From positions 1 through 64,000 of the forward strand of contig CAMIVR010000013.1 in NCBI GenBank assembly GCA_946402065.1: a stretch of DNA of 64,000 nucleotides, in the 5' to 3' direction. The stretch is from an uncultured Brevibacillus sp. (lineage in GTDB: Bacteria > Bacillota > Bacilli > Brevibacillales > Brevibacillaceae). The position numbers were made by a program, and so were the translations under genes. Under the pieces are notes generated by a model. That model searched no databases, was not told the DNA's origin, and saw only the letters and a list, made by a program, of their open reading frames with translations. This document shows, piece by piece, positions 27,399 through 36,442 of this stretch (position 1 is its first letter; each line of letters starts with the position of its first letter).

Positions 27399-28904
27399 AT
27401 GGATGCAAAATCTTTCTTGACTGGCCTTGACACGACGCAAAAAATGTACATTGACGGCAAATGGGTGCTTAGCTCTTCACAAGAAACAAGAGAAGTCATC
27501 AACCCTGCAACAGGCGAAGTGATCGGGATTGTAACGGAAGGGAACCGGGACGATGCCAAGCAAGCGATCGCTGCTGCCCGAAGAGCTTTTGATACAGATG
27601 GCTGGCAAGACAGCAAAGCGCGCGATCGTGCAGATCTGTTAAACAAGATTGCAGACCGCCTGGAACAGCGCGTAGAGGAATTCGCTTCTCTCGATACATT
27701 GAACAACGGCAAGCCGTTGCGCGAATCGCGTTACGACGTGGCGGACGCGGTCAACCAATTTCGCTATTTTGCCGGGTTGGCAACGAAGCCGCACGGAGTC
27801 ACCTATGACGTACCGGATGACATTCAGGCGATGGTCGTCAGAGAACCGATTGGCGTCGTCGGACAAATCATTCCCTGGAACTATCCGTTGGTCATGGCTA
27901 CACAAAAAATCGCTCCGGCGATTGCCGCCGGATGTACGATCGTCATCAAGCCTGCTGAACAGACGCCGCTCTCCTTGATTCGCCTGTTCGAAATCATCGA
28001 TGAAGTCGGCTTCCCGCCAGGTGTCATCAATCTTGTGCTGGGAGCGGGAGAGACGGTTGGCGCCGAGCTGTCGGAGAGCCCGCTGGTCGATAAAGTCGCC
28101 TTTACCGGAGGAACGGATACAGGTATCCGCATCATGAAAGCAGCCGCAGACACGATCAAGAAAGTCGGTCTGGAGCTGGGCGGAAAATCGCCGAACATCG
28201 TCTTTGCCGACGCGGATTTTGAAACGGCCGTCGACTACGCTTTGTTCGGAATTTTTGCCAACCAGGGTGAAGTGTGCTCGGCTGGTTCCCGGCTGATCCT
28301 GGAAGAAACCCTCTACGATCGCTTTGTGCCCGAGCTGGTTGCCCGTGCCAAACAGATTACCGTAGGACTCGGTACAGAGGAAGCGACGGAAATGGGTCCG
28401 CTGATTAGCGAGGAGCACATGAATCGCGTCTTGTACTATATCGAGGAGGGCAAGAAGGAGGGCGCTACCCTGCTTTGCGGCGGTCGGCGGATCATGGAAA
28501 ACGGTCTGGACAAAGGATTTTTCGTCGAGCCGACGATCTTTGCCGATACGACCCCTGAAATGAAGATCGTCCAAGAGGAAATATTCGGTCCTGTTCTGGT
28601 CATCCAAACCTTCAAAACGGAGGAAGAAGCGCTTGCGCTCGCAAATGGCACGAAGTACGGACTGGCAGGTGCAGTGTTTACGACCGACGTGGCCAAGGCT
28701 CACCGCGTGATCAAGAAGCTGCGCGCCGGCATCACCTGGATCAACACCTATCACCCGACCTTCAACGAAGCGCCATGGGGTGGATACAAGCAAAGCGGCA
28801 TCGGTCGCGAGCTGGGAACGTACGGGTATGACGAGTATCTGGAAATCAAGCAGATCAATGTCAATCTGAACGTTCAACCGAGCGGCTGGTTCCAAAAGAA
28901 ATAG
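27399..28904 (+). CDS. NAD-dependent aldehyde dehydrogenase (betaine-aldehyde type)
   Basis: 501-residue cytosolic aldehyde dehydrogenase. QIIPWNYPL holds the substrate-channel Asn, FTGGTDTG binds NAD, the general base Glu is in LELGGKSPN, and the nucleophile is C293 in NQGEVCSAGSR. WINTYHPTFNEAPWGGYKQSG near the end is typical of the betaine-aldehyde and aminoaldehyde branch. It would oxidise the aldehyde made by the alcohol dehydrogenase upstream. ATG 27399 is set by GAGGAG 8 bases before it. A terminator follows. Confidence 0.92.
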   Translation: MDAKSFLTGLDTTQKMYIDGKWVLSSSQETREVINPATGEVIGIVTEGNRDDAKQAIAAARRAFDTDGWQDSKARDRADLLNKIADRLEQRVEEFASLDTLNNGKPLRESRYDVADAVNQFRYFAGLATKPHGVTYDVPDDIQAMVVREPIGVVGQIIPWNYPLVMATQKIAPAIAAGCTIVIKPAEQTPLSLIRLFEIIDEVGFPPGVINLVLGAGETVGAELSESPLVDKVAFTGGTDTGIRIMKAAADTIKKVGLELGGKSPNIVFADADFETAVDYALFGIFANQGEVCSAGSRLILEETLYDRFVPELVARAKQITVGLGTEEATEMGPLISEEHMNRVLYYIEEGKKEGATLLCGGRRIMENGLDKGFFVEPTIFADTTPEMKIVQEEIFGPVLVIQTFKTEEEALALANGTKYGLAGAVFTTDVAKAHRVIKKLRAGITWINTYHPTFNEAPWGGYKQSGIGRELGTYGYDEYLEIKQINVNLNVQPSGWFQKK

Positions 28905-28925
28905 ATTTTTACGCAGAGACGCTTT

Positions 28926-28957
28926 AAGAAGCCGGCAGGAATGACTGTCGGTTTCTT
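28926..28957 (+). terminator. terminator after the aldehyde dehydrogenase
   Basis: AAGAAGCCGGCAG pairs with CTGTCGGTTTCTT around a 6-base loop. Confidence 0.75.
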
Positions 28958-29004
28958 TGCTTTCATATCGAAAAAAACACTGCTAGGATCATTCGGTAAA
29001 ACAG

Positions 29005-29249
29005 ATGCAACACATCGAAAGATTGCATTGGACGCGCAGCAAGCCCCGTGCTACTGTGGAAAAAACGAATAATTTATCGGGGGAGATCGTATGGCGCGAT
29101 TACATCAACTGCTTGCGAATGTGCCAAAGGAGAAGTACGGGTGCGTGTGCAGGCTCTCGAACGGCGAAGCGTTTACGGTGGAGTGGCTTGCTGGCGATTA
29201 CGTCGAACATATGGAACATCATCTGCGGCAAATCTTTCAGAAAGCGTAA
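29005..29249 (+). pseudogene. frameshifted, truncated DinB-like gene
   Basis: Two overlapping frames together resemble the C-terminal half of a DinB-like protein. The first (29005-29110) ends in EIVWRDYIN, and the second (from ATG 29091) reads RLHQLLANVPKEKYG and ends in YVEHMEHHLRQIF, with the HMEHH metal-ligand pattern. The N-terminal half is absent. The second frame has its own GGGGGAG site and could still make a 52-residue peptide, so a small gene is the alternative. Confidence 0.5.
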
Positions 29250-29308
29250 ACGAGGTACAAAACTCGACATGGAGTCGGGGGAACAGGGTGACAATTGAGT
29301 CCATTTTT

Positions 29309-29330
29309 GGGCAATTGTTGCCCTTTTTTT
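29309..29330 (+). terminator. terminator after the DinB relic
   Basis: GGGCAA-TTG-TTGCCC followed by seven T. A surviving terminator behind a relic fits a once-active gene. Confidence 0.75.
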
Positions 29331-29471
29331 GTTGAGAGTGAAGGGCTGTGAGCACTAACATTGCGTGATGGAAAATAGTAGAAATCCTTCAAAAGATGTG
29401 GTAGTATTAGGCGCAAAGGACCATTGGTCGTCATTTTTGTGTCGTTCTTTCGGGCAAAAGGAGAAGAGAAA

Positions 29472-29936
29472 ATGATCGATATCGAGCAGCGTTTGTCGGA
29501 ACGTGGGATTATTTTACCACCGACTCCTAAACTATCGACCAATTACTTTACTTGTTTGCAGATGGGTAATTTAGTCTACTCATCTGGTGTGGGCTGCTTT
29601 ATAGAAGGAAAGCCTGCTTTTACCGGCAAAGTCGGCTCAGAGCTGACCATAGAGCAGGCGTGTCAGGCAGCGCGTGTGACAATGCTCAACCTGCTCAGCA
29701 TGGTAAAAGAGAGAATCGGCGATCTGGATCGGGTCGAACGCGTCGTGAAGGTACTTTCCTTCATCAACTGTACGGAAGATTTCCGCGATCAACAGCTCGT
29801 CATGAAAAGCGCCTCGGATTTAATTGTGGAGGTTTTTGGCGAGAAAGGCAGGAATTACGACCAAACTTCACTCGGGGTGTCAGACCTCTCCTTTAACCTT
29901 CCAGTCGAAATTGAAGTAATCGTTCAAGTCAAATAG
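29472..29936 (+). CDS. RidA/YjgF-family enamine deaminase-like protein
   Basis: 154-residue cytosolic protein of the RidA family (YjgF/YER057c/UK114), longer than the usual 125-130 residues. Conserved parts are LVYSSGVGCF at the substrate pocket, EQACQAARVTMLNLLSMV, and VERVVKVLSFINCTEDF. It matches the YjgF_endoribonuc-type RidA subgroup rather than the housekeeping copy. Archetypal RidA hydrolyses reactive enamine intermediates; substrates of this subgroup are not settled. ATG 29472 follows AAGGAG. Confidence 0.85.
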   Translation: MIDIEQRLSERGIILPPTPKLSTNYFTCLQMGNLVYSSGVGCFIEGKPAFTGKVGSELTIEQACQAARVTMLNLLSMVKERIGDLDRVERVVKVLSFINCTEDFRDQQLVMKSASDLIVEVFGEKGRNYDQTSLGVSDLSFNLPVEIEVIVQVK

Positions 29937-29946
29937 CCTGCCAGGC

Positions 29947-29982
29947 AAAGCCACTGATTCGAAAAAAATCAGTGGCTTTTTT
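29947..29982 (+). terminator. terminator after ridA
   Basis: AAAGCCACTGATT pairs with AATCAGTGGCTTT and runs into a T tract. Confidence 0.88.
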
Positions 29983-29987
29983 TGTCG

Positions 29988-30016
29988 TTGACAATGATAA
30001 TGATAATCACTATCAT
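29988..30016 (+). promoter_or_regulatory. Fur-controlled sigma-A promoter
   Basis: TTGACA (29988-29993), a 17-base spacer and TATCAT (30011-30016). The spacer is filled by GATAATGATAATCACTATC at 29996-30014, which differs from the classic 19-base Fur box at one position. Iron-bound Fur would block polymerase here, so the siderophore genes should be on only when iron is scarce. Confidence 0.88.
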
Positions 30017-30099
30017 TTAATCTTGGAAGACGTCACACTTTACCATAGCAGCGGTTCACAATCGCTGCATCCAAGACAACAGTAAGGGGGATTCATTCT

Positions 30100-31128
30100 A
30101 TGCGTTTGGCCAAAGTACCCATGTTACTCGTACTCTTGTCGGCAATGCTGCTGCTCGCGGCGTGTGGCAATACGAACACGAGTCCACAAAACGGGTCTTC
30201 ACAACCAGCAGCAACCGCCCAGTCAGGGGCAGACAAGGCGGGAGAACAGCAAGAGCGAACAATGACAATCAAGCATGCGAGGGGGGAAACTACGATCAAA
30301 AGTGTTCCCAAGCGTGTCGTAGCATTGGAATGGAGCAGTGCAGAGCATGTATTGGCGCTCGGCATCCAACCGGTCGGAATTGCCGATATCGTCAACATGA
30401 AAAAATGGGTAAAGCTGCCCGTAGAAATTGCGCCAGAGGTAGTCGATGTGGGAAGCCGTGTAGCGCCTAACCTTGAATCGATCATGCTTTTGAAGCCGGA
30501 TTTGATCATCGGCTTGAACCGAAACGTGGAAGCCAACTACGACGAATTGAGCAAAATCGCTCCTACCATCGTGTACGACTCCAATCCGCCCGAGGGCCAA
30601 GGCGACCAATATTCTCGAATGATTGATACATTTAACGAAATTGCGGATATTTTGGATAAACAAGCAGAATCCGAGCAAGTGCTGAAAAACCTTGACAAGA
30701 CATATGCGGAAGCAAAAGAAAGAATCGTGAAAGCGGGCATGGACAAAATCCCGTTCGTCCTGGCGATGGCCTATAGCAACCAAAATGCAGTAGAATTCCG
30801 CCTGTCGACAGACAATTCCACCGCAGTCAAAATCTTGGAGCACATTGGCTTGAAAAATGCTTACAAGCCAAAAAAATTCGAGATAAACGGGATGACGACA
30901 ACGGATGTGGAGGCACTGCCACCGCTGCAGGACGCCAACTTCCTGCATATCATCCAGAACGACGATAACGTCATTGAGAATCAGTTGAAAAACAATCCGG
31001 TCTGGAACGGTCTCAGCTTTGTAAAAGAAAACCGCATCTATGCCTTGGGCGGAGACATGTGGCCTTACGGCGGGCCATTGTCAGCAGGAATCATGGCGAA
31101 AAAAGCGGCTGATCTGCTGGCGAAATGA
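30100..31128 (+). CDS. iron-siderophore ABC transporter, binding lipoprotein
   Basis: 342-residue lipoprotein with signal peptide and lipobox LLLAACG. The mature part is a FecB/FhuD-type helical-backbone binding protein: KRVVALEWSSAEHVLALG, PVGIADIVNMKKWV, VGSRVAPNLESIMLLKPDLII and IYALGGDMWPYGGPLSAG. The closest pattern is that of binding proteins for citrate-type or hydroxamate siderophores, with the ligand unassigned. It is behind a Fur-controlled promoter and overlaps the permease gene by 4 bases. Confidence 0.92.
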   Translation: MRLAKVPMLLVLLSAMLLLAACGNTNTSPQNGSSQPAATAQSGADKAGEQQERTMTIKHARGETTIKSVPKRVVALEWSSAEHVLALGIQPVGIADIVNMKKWVKLPVEIAPEVVDVGSRVAPNLESIMLLKPDLIIGLNRNVEANYDELSKIAPTIVYDSNPPEGQGDQYSRMIDTFNEIADILDKQAESEQVLKNLDKTYAEAKERIVKAGMDKIPFVLAMAYSNQNAVEFRLSTDNSTAVKILEHIGLKNAYKPKKFEINGMTTTDVEALPPLQDANFLHIIQNDDNVIENQLKNNPVWNGLSFVKENRIYALGGDMWPYGGPLSAGIMAKKAADLLAK

Positions 31129-33212
31129 GTCTTGCCAAGCGTGAGCTGCATGCCCGAACCGACATTCACTCAGCCCCTTCTGGTCAACGAGGAGGCTGGG
31201 GGCCGTTTTGGATGTTGGTGGGTGGGCTGGCCGTCCTGTTAACGCTGACATTTGTCAGTCTGACACAGGGGCTGGCCGATATTTCGCTGCAGTCTGTCGT
31301 CCAGGCGATCACTTCACCGCAGGACATTGCCGATCACCAGCTGATTCGCGGAGTTAGATTACCCAGAACGGTAATGGGTCTGCTGGCAGGTGCAGCCCTC
31401 GCAGTATCAGGAGCGTTGATGCAAACGGTGACGCGTAATCCGCTCGCCTCGGAGACAACACTTGGTGTCAATGCGGGTGCGTACCTGTTTGTGGTGGTTG
31501 GGATGGTTTTTTGGCCAGCTGTTTTACATCAGTACCCGCTTCCCTTTGCCATGGCAGGAGGTATCCTCGCCGCAGCCGCGGTCTACTTTATGGCAGGCGG
31601 CCGAAAAGGAACTCCCGTACGGGTAGCCTTGTCCGGGATGATAGTCACGCTAGTCTTTTCCTCGCTCACAAGTGCGGTCATCCTGTTTAACGAAGAGACG
31701 ACCCAGGGCATTTTCCTCTGGGGCTCCGGTTCCCTGAAGCAAAACGACTGGACGGGTGTGCAATTCAGCTGGCCGCTGATCATCGGTGGAATTGTCGTCG
31801 GCTTTCTCATGTCGCGTCAACTGGATGTGCTCTCCTTTAACGAGGAAACAGCCCGTTCACTCGGACAACAGGTAGGCAAGACGCGATTTCTAGCCATGCT
31901 CATTGCGATTATGGTGACATGTGTCAGCGTCAGCGTGGTCGGTCCGATTGGCTTCATCGGGCTTGTCGCCCCTCATCTGGTCCGCCTGTCCGGAATGATC
32001 AGGCATAGCTGGCTGCTGCCGATTAGCGCGATTTGGGGCGCGTCGCTGCTCGTTGCATCAGATACGATTGCACGTACGTTTGTCAATGCGTACGGAGAGC
32101 TTCCGGCAGGTGCAATCACCGCGGGGATCGGAGGCCCATGGCTGGTCTGGCTTGCCATGCGGGCTTCTCGCAAAGTGAGCGCAGTCACAGCTTCTGGCAC
32201 GTCGATGAGTGTCGGCGGCTGGCGCTCGCGAATACCGTATCCGGTCTGGATTGTGCTGTTCAGCGGGCTTTTGGTCGTCGTCTGGATGGTCAGCCTGTCG
32301 AGCGGGAACATGTACATTCCATGGTCTGAGATTTGGGCAATGTTCGCAGGTCAAGGCAACGATCTTTACAGACAACTGTTATTCGAACTGCGCCTGCCAC
32401 GGCTGTTGACTGCTGGATTGGCGGGAATTGCGCTCGCGGTGAGCGGGAGCATGATGCAAAGTGCGGTCCGCAATCCGCTGGCTGATCCGCACATTGTCGG
32501 CGTCACGAGCGGTGCAGGCGTTGGAGCGATTTTGCTGCTCATCGGCTTTCCACACTTGTCGGATTGGATGCCGCTCGGAGCTCTGATCGGGGGCACAGGC
32601 TCTGCGGCTATCGTGTATGCCATATCCTGGAGAAGGGGACTCCAACCGATCATTCTGACACTCGTCGGAATTGCGGTATCGGCGGCGGGTGCGGCCTTCA
32701 TCAATATTTTGATTGTAGATGCGCAGCTTGCGGCAGCCCCTGCCTTGGCCTGGATGGCGGGCAGCACGTATGGCAGAGGGTATGCAGAAGTAAGCAGCTT
32801 GCTGCCAGCGCTCCTCGTCCTGCTGCCTTTGGCTTGGTGGATGGGACGCAGAGTGGATCTGCTGTCCTTTAACGACGAAAGTGCGATGGGGCTGGGGCTA
32901 AAGGTTCGCCATACGCGCCTGGGAGTGGCAGCGATAGCCGTTCTGCTTGCTTCCCTGGCTGTGGCGAGTGTCGGCGCAGTCGGGTTTATCGGTTTGCTCG
33001 CACCCCATGCAGCGCGAATGCTGGTAGGCTCTCATCATCGCAAAGCAGTAGTCATCTCTGCTTTGTTGGGGGCGGTACTGCTTGCAGCAGCAGATTTGAT
33101 CGGAAGAACCATGCTCATTCCAAAAGATATTCCGTCCGGGATTATCGTCGCTCTCTTGGGTGCGCCGTATTTATTCGTGTTGATGTTCCGCTCCTCGCGA
33201 TCATCCAAATAA
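31125..33212 (+). CDS. fused iron-siderophore ABC permease (two FecCD domains)
   Basis: 695-residue membrane protein in which two FecCD permeases are joined, as in FhuB. The first domain (about 20-345) has LPRTVMGLLAGAALAVSGALMQ and GPIGFIGLVAPHLVRL. The second (about 365-695) repeats these as LPRLLTAGLAGIALAVSGSMMQ and GAVGFIGLLAPHAARM. The protein forms the whole channel alone. No ABC ATPase gene follows within this window, so it must borrow one encoded elsewhere. A terminator ends the operon. Confidence 0.93.
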   Translation: MSLAKRELHARTDIHSAPSGQRGGWGPFWMLVGGLAVLLTLTFVSLTQGLADISLQSVVQAITSPQDIADHQLIRGVRLPRTVMGLLAGAALAVSGALMQTVTRNPLASETTLGVNAGAYLFVVVGMVFWPAVLHQYPLPFAMAGGILAAAAVYFMAGGRKGTPVRVALSGMIVTLVFSSLTSAVILFNEETTQGIFLWGSGSLKQNDWTGVQFSWPLIIGGIVVGFLMSRQLDVLSFNEETARSLGQQVGKTRFLAMLIAIMVTCVSVSVVGPIGFIGLVAPHLVRLSGMIRHSWLLPISAIWGASLLVASDTIARTFVNAYGELPAGAITAGIGGPWLVWLAMRASRKVSAVTASGTSMSVGGWRSRIPYPVWIVLFSGLLVVVWMVSLSSGNMYIPWSEIWAMFAGQGNDLYRQLLFELRLPRLLTAGLAGIALAVSGSMMQSAVRNPLADPHIVGVTSGAGVGAILLLIGFPHLSDWMPLGALIGGTGSAAIVYAISWRRGLQPIILTLVGIAVSAAGAAFINILIVDAQLAAAPALAWMAGSTYGRGYAEVSSLLPALLVLLPLAWWMGRRVDLLSFNDESAMGLGLKVRHTRLGVAAIAVLLASLAVASVGAVGFIGLLAPHAARMLVGSHHRKAVVISALLGAVLLAAADLIGRTMLIPKDIPSGIIVALLGAPYLFVLMFRSSRSSK

Positions 33213-33234
33213 CAAAAGCGATCAGCCAACATGA

Positions 33235-33276
33235 AAAGTAGACAAGGCGGGAATCTTTCAGCTTGTCTGCTTTTTT
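33235..33276 (+). terminator. terminator of the siderophore uptake operon
   Basis: AGTAGACAAG pairs with CTTGTCTGCT, followed by TTTTTT. Confidence 0.8.
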
Positions 33277-33454
33277 CGTGATGGTTGATCCTTGCAGCAT
33301 TCCTCTTTTTCTCTCCCACCATTCCAGCCAGAGACAAGGTTTTGAAGGTAATAAGTCTGCCAATTTTTATTCATTATTGAAAAATGCTTGAAAAAATATA
33401 AACAAAAATGTAATATGCCTATTATATAAACAAACGAAAGAGGATGTTGTAATT

Positions 33455-34219
33455 ATGGATGACTTATCTGAATTGTTCTGGAGGGCCACTGTGGACGAAA
33501 TCAAACGAGGTTACGTGTATCATCAGCCATCTGACGCTTACGTTTGCCTGATCTGCGGACAAAGCTTTGCCAAAGGGGTTGTCTATCCGCATACGGGATT
33601 GTTTTATGAAGCGGAGAAGTACGCTACAGTCCATATAGAGGCGGAACATGGTTCAGTGTTTGACTATCTGCTGAACTTGAACAAAAAACTGACCGGCCTG
33701 ACTGATTTGCAAAAATCGCTGCTGCAATACTTTCACCGCGGCTACAGCGACAGTGAAATCGTCAAGGAAATGGACGGCGGAAGTACGTCGACGATCCGCA
33801 ATCATCGGTTTACCTTAAGAGAAAAAGAAAAGCAGGCAAAGGTCTTCTTATCTATTATGGAGCTTGTTTCGGAAAAAACGCAAAAAAAGCAGAAATTTAT
33901 CAACGTCCCCCGCACAGCGGAAATGCTGGATGAACGCTATGCGATTACGGAAGAGGAGAATGAAGACATTCTCTCGGACTATTTTGAAGGGGGAACGGAG
34001 GGCCGCTTGCGGGAATTTCCCAAAAAGGAAAAACGCAAAGTAGCCATCCTGCGGCAGATCAGCAAGCGCTTTGAACTGAACAGAAAGTACACGGAAAAAG
34101 AAGTGAACGAGATTTTGCAACGCGTTTACGACGACTATGTGACGTTGCGCCGCTATTTGATCGAATACGGCTTTATGGATCGCTTCGATGACGGCAGCTA
34201 TTATTGGGCCAAATCGTAG
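33455..34219 (+). CDS. DUF2087 transcription regulator with zinc-finger-like N-terminus
   Basis: 254-residue cytosolic protein in three parts. The N-terminus has CLICGQSF followed by His residues in ATVHIEAEH (about residues 25-60), a zinc-binding-like pattern. The middle (about 83-130) is a LuxR-like helix-turn-helix: LTDLQKSLLQYFHRGYSDSE then STSTIRNHRFTL. The C-terminus is a DUF2087 domain (RLREFPKKEKRKVAILRQI ... EVNEILQRVYDDYVTLRRYL). It is probably a DNA-binding regulator; its signal is unknown. The GIY-YIG gene follows after 31 bases. Confidence 0.8.
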   Translation: MDDLSELFWRATVDEIKRGYVYHQPSDAYVCLICGQSFAKGVVYPHTGLFYEAEKYATVHIEAEHGSVFDYLLNLNKKLTGLTDLQKSLLQYFHRGYSDSEIVKEMDGGSTSTIRNHRFTLREKEKQAKVFLSIMELVSEKTQKKQKFINVPRTAEMLDERYAITEEENEDILSDYFEGGTEGRLREFPKKEKRKVAILRQISKRFELNRKYTEKEVNEILQRVYDDYVTLRRYLIEYGFMDRFDDGSYYWAKS

Positions 34220-34250
34220 GTGCACGCATATGAGAGGATGGAAGGATCGC

Positions 34251-34610
34251 ATGGATCGAAAAAAAGAACTGAAAATGATGTACAAAGAAGCAAAGAGACC
34301 GATGGGGATTTTTCAAATAAAAAACGGGCAAACCGGGAAAATCTTGGTGGGCAGCAGCAACAACCTGGAGGCGATGAAGAATCGGGAGATGTTCATGCTG
34401 AAAACCGGAGCCCATTTCAATCGCGAGCTGCAGCAGGATTATAACCAATACGGCGCAGACGCATTTACGTTTGAGGTACTGGAAACGCTCAAGCTGACTG
34501 ACAACCCGTTTCAGGATACGAAAAAAGAGCTGGAAGAGCTTGAAGAAAAGTGGTTAAAAACGCTTCAGCCGTACGATGAAAACGGTTATAATAAACGAAA
34601 GGGCACGTGA
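34251..34610 (+). CDS. GIY-YIG domain protein
   Basis: 119-residue cytosolic protein with a divergent GIY-YIG nuclease core. MGIFQIKNGQTGKILVGSS replaces the usual GIY...YIG strands, and FNRELQQDYNQYGADAFTFEVLE supplies the next helices. The catalytic Arg/Glu positions are not clear, so nuclease activity is uncertain. ATG 34251 follows AAGGA at short spacing; ATG 34230 is an alternative. It probably forms an operon with the DUF2087 regulator. Confidence 0.75.
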   Translation: MDRKKELKMMYKEAKRPMGIFQIKNGQTGKILVGSSNNLEAMKNREMFMLKTGAHFNRELQQDYNQYGADAFTFEVLETLKLTDNPFQDTKKELEELEEKWLKTLQPYDENGYNKRKGT

Positions 34611-34676
34611 TTTCTTAACGATCTGTCTACGACGTTTGGACAGTCTATCCCTTTTCGCGTAAAGTACCAGGTTATG

Positions 34677-34710
34677 GCAAGGACATCGACATTTTCGATG
34701 TCCTGCTTTT
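34677..34710 (+). terminator. terminator after the GIY-YIG gene
   Basis: AGGACATCGA pairs with TCGATGTCCT around a short loop, followed by GCTTTTC. Confidence 0.6.
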
Positions 34711-34779
34711 CGGTGCGTCTGCGCTCGTGTGACAGGTGACGGGGAAATGAAACACAGAAGCTGAGAGGAGGAAGGTGTA

Positions 34780-36378
34780 TTGAACACAAGGAAGACCACT
34801 GGAAGCAGCCAATTTTCTTTAGACATTCCGGAAACCTACAATTTTGCGGCAGAAGTCGATGCGTACGCTGCGGCTCACCCGGACAAACTGGCATTACTGG
34901 TCGTCAGCGATGGGGGAGAATCGTCGTCGTTAACGTACGCCGAACTGGTGGCGTACTCCAACCGCATCGGCAACGCCATTCGCTCGCTTGGAGTGGAGCG
35001 GGGAGACAAGGTGCTCGTCCTCGTACCGAGAGGAAAAGAAGCGTATGGAATCTACCTGGCGCTGGTCAAGCTGGGTGCTGTCATCCTGCCCGGATCGGAA
35101 ATGCTGAGGGCAAAGGACATCGAGTATCGCGTGAATCATTCGGAAGCAAAAGCTGTGATTGCTTTTGACGGAATTGTCGATGAAGTCGAACAAATCAAGC
35201 ATCTCTGTCCGACACTTGCGCACTATGTGGTGGTTGGACAAGAGCGCGAGGGGTGGCATGCGTTTGATCAGCTGGTCAGCCAGGCAGATGATCAGCTGCA
35301 AGCCGTTGAGACGCGTTCCGATGAACTTGCCTTCCTTTCTTATACATCAGGTACGACAGGCGGTCCGAAAGGCGTCATGCACGTGCATGGCTGGCCGTAT
35401 GCGCATTTGGCTGTTGCCGCGACGCTCTGGCTGGATGCGCGGGAAGACGACATGGTCTGGGCAACTGCCGGACCTGGTTGGGCCAAGTGGATTTGGAGCC
35501 CATTCGTCTCGACGCTCGGAAAAGGGGCGACAGCGTTCGTCTACAAGGGAAGATTCTCGCCGGACGTGTATTTGAAATTGCTGGAGCAATACCCGATTTC
35601 CGTCCTGTGCGCCACGCCTACAGAGTATCGACTGATGGCAAAAGTGTCGGGATTGGAGAACTATCGACTCCGTTCGCTCCGCTCCGCTTGTTCTGCAGGG
35701 GAGCCGTTAAACCGCGAAGTCATCGATACGTTCCGCCGTGTCTTTAACATAACGGTACGCGATGGTTACGGCCAAACCGAGAACACCTTGATTATCGGGA
35801 CGTTCGTCGGCGTGGAGCCCCGCCCCGGATCGATGGGGCGTCCGTCCCCGGTGGTCAAGGTGGCCATCATCGATGAGGCAGGTGCCGTCCTGCCGACTGG
35901 AGAAGTAGGCGACATCGCCATTGAACGCAGCATGGTCGCGCTGTTTAAAGGCTATTTGAACGATCCTGAACGCACTGGCCGGGCATTCCGCGGCGAGTGG
36001 TACGTGACCGGCGATCAAGGGCGAATGGATGAAGACGGCTATATCTGGTTTGAAGGGCGGTCTGACGACATCATCATCTCAGGCGGGTATACGATCGGCC
36101 CCTTCGAGGTGGAGGATGCCCTTGTCAAACATCACGCCGTAGCAGAATGTGCGGCCGTTGCCAGTCCGGACCCGGAACGGGGGCACGTCGTCAAAGCGTT
36201 CGTCGTTCTGAAAAAAGACGTCAGCGGTTCAAATGAATTGGTGCATGAACTGCAAGAGCATGTGAAAACGCTGACTGCACCGTATAAGTATCCGCGAAAA
36301 ATCGAGTTCGTCGACGATTTGCCCAAGACGACCTCCGGCAAAATTCGCCGCATCGAATTACGGCAAAAAGAGGGTTGA
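34780..36378 (+). CDS. acyl-CoA synthetase, medium-chain type
   Basis: 532-residue AMP-forming ligase that joins a carboxylic acid to CoA via an acyl-adenylate. The P-loop is LSYTSGTTGGPKGVMH near 186-201. GYGQTEN and YVTGDQGRMDEDGYIWFEGRSDDII (the adenylate and hinge region) follow. PKTTSGKIRR holds the catalytic Lys near the C-terminus. The overall pattern, including WATAGPGWAKWIWSPF, is that of the medium-chain/aryl acyl-CoA synthetase group. TTG 34780 is fixed by GAGAGGAGG upstream. A terminator follows, then a TetR gene converges and may sense its product. Confidence 0.9.
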   Translation: MNTRKTTGSSQFSLDIPETYNFAAEVDAYAAAHPDKLALLVVSDGGESSSLTYAELVAYSNRIGNAIRSLGVERGDKVLVLVPRGKEAYGIYLALVKLGAVILPGSEMLRAKDIEYRVNHSEAKAVIAFDGIVDEVEQIKHLCPTLAHYVVVGQEREGWHAFDQLVSQADDQLQAVETRSDELAFLSYTSGTTGGPKGVMHVHGWPYAHLAVAATLWLDAREDDMVWATAGPGWAKWIWSPFVSTLGKGATAFVYKGRFSPDVYLKLLEQYPISVLCATPTEYRLMAKVSGLENYRLRSLRSACSAGEPLNREVIDTFRRVFNITVRDGYGQTENTLIIGTFVGVEPRPGSMGRPSPVVKVAIIDEAGAVLPTGEVGDIAIERSMVALFKGYLNDPERTGRAFRGEWYVTGDQGRMDEDGYIWFEGRSDDIIISGGYTIGPFEVEDALVKHHAVAECAAVASPDPERGHVVKAFVVLKKDVSGSNELVHELQEHVKTLTAPYKYPRKIEFVDDLPKTTSGKIRRIELRQKEG

Positions 36379-36386
36379 TTGAAATA

Positions 36387-36431
36387 AAGAAGCCAAAGCA
36401 TTCTGGAACGATCGGAATGCTTTGGCTTCTT
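36387..36431. terminator. bidirectional terminator
   Basis: AAGAAGCCAAAGCATTC pairs perfectly with GAATGCTTTGGCTTCTT around an 11-base loop. It lies between the acyl-CoA synthetase and TetR genes. Confidence 0.92.
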
Positions 36432-36442
36432 GTCTTCACAAT

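Larger units (their letters stand above)
28958..29471. other. intergenic region with a gene relic
   Basis: This 514-base stretch lies between two terminators and the RidA start. It holds only the DinB relic (29005-29249) and a terminator at 29309-29330. The last 130 bases are AT-rich and probably contain the ridA promoter. Confidence 0.5.

Noticed and set aside
27639-28895. 418-residue reading frame antisense to the aldehyde dehydrogenase
   Set aside because: It mirrors a gene with all catalytic motifs and has low-complexity, Arg/Asp-rich composition without a ribosome binding site.
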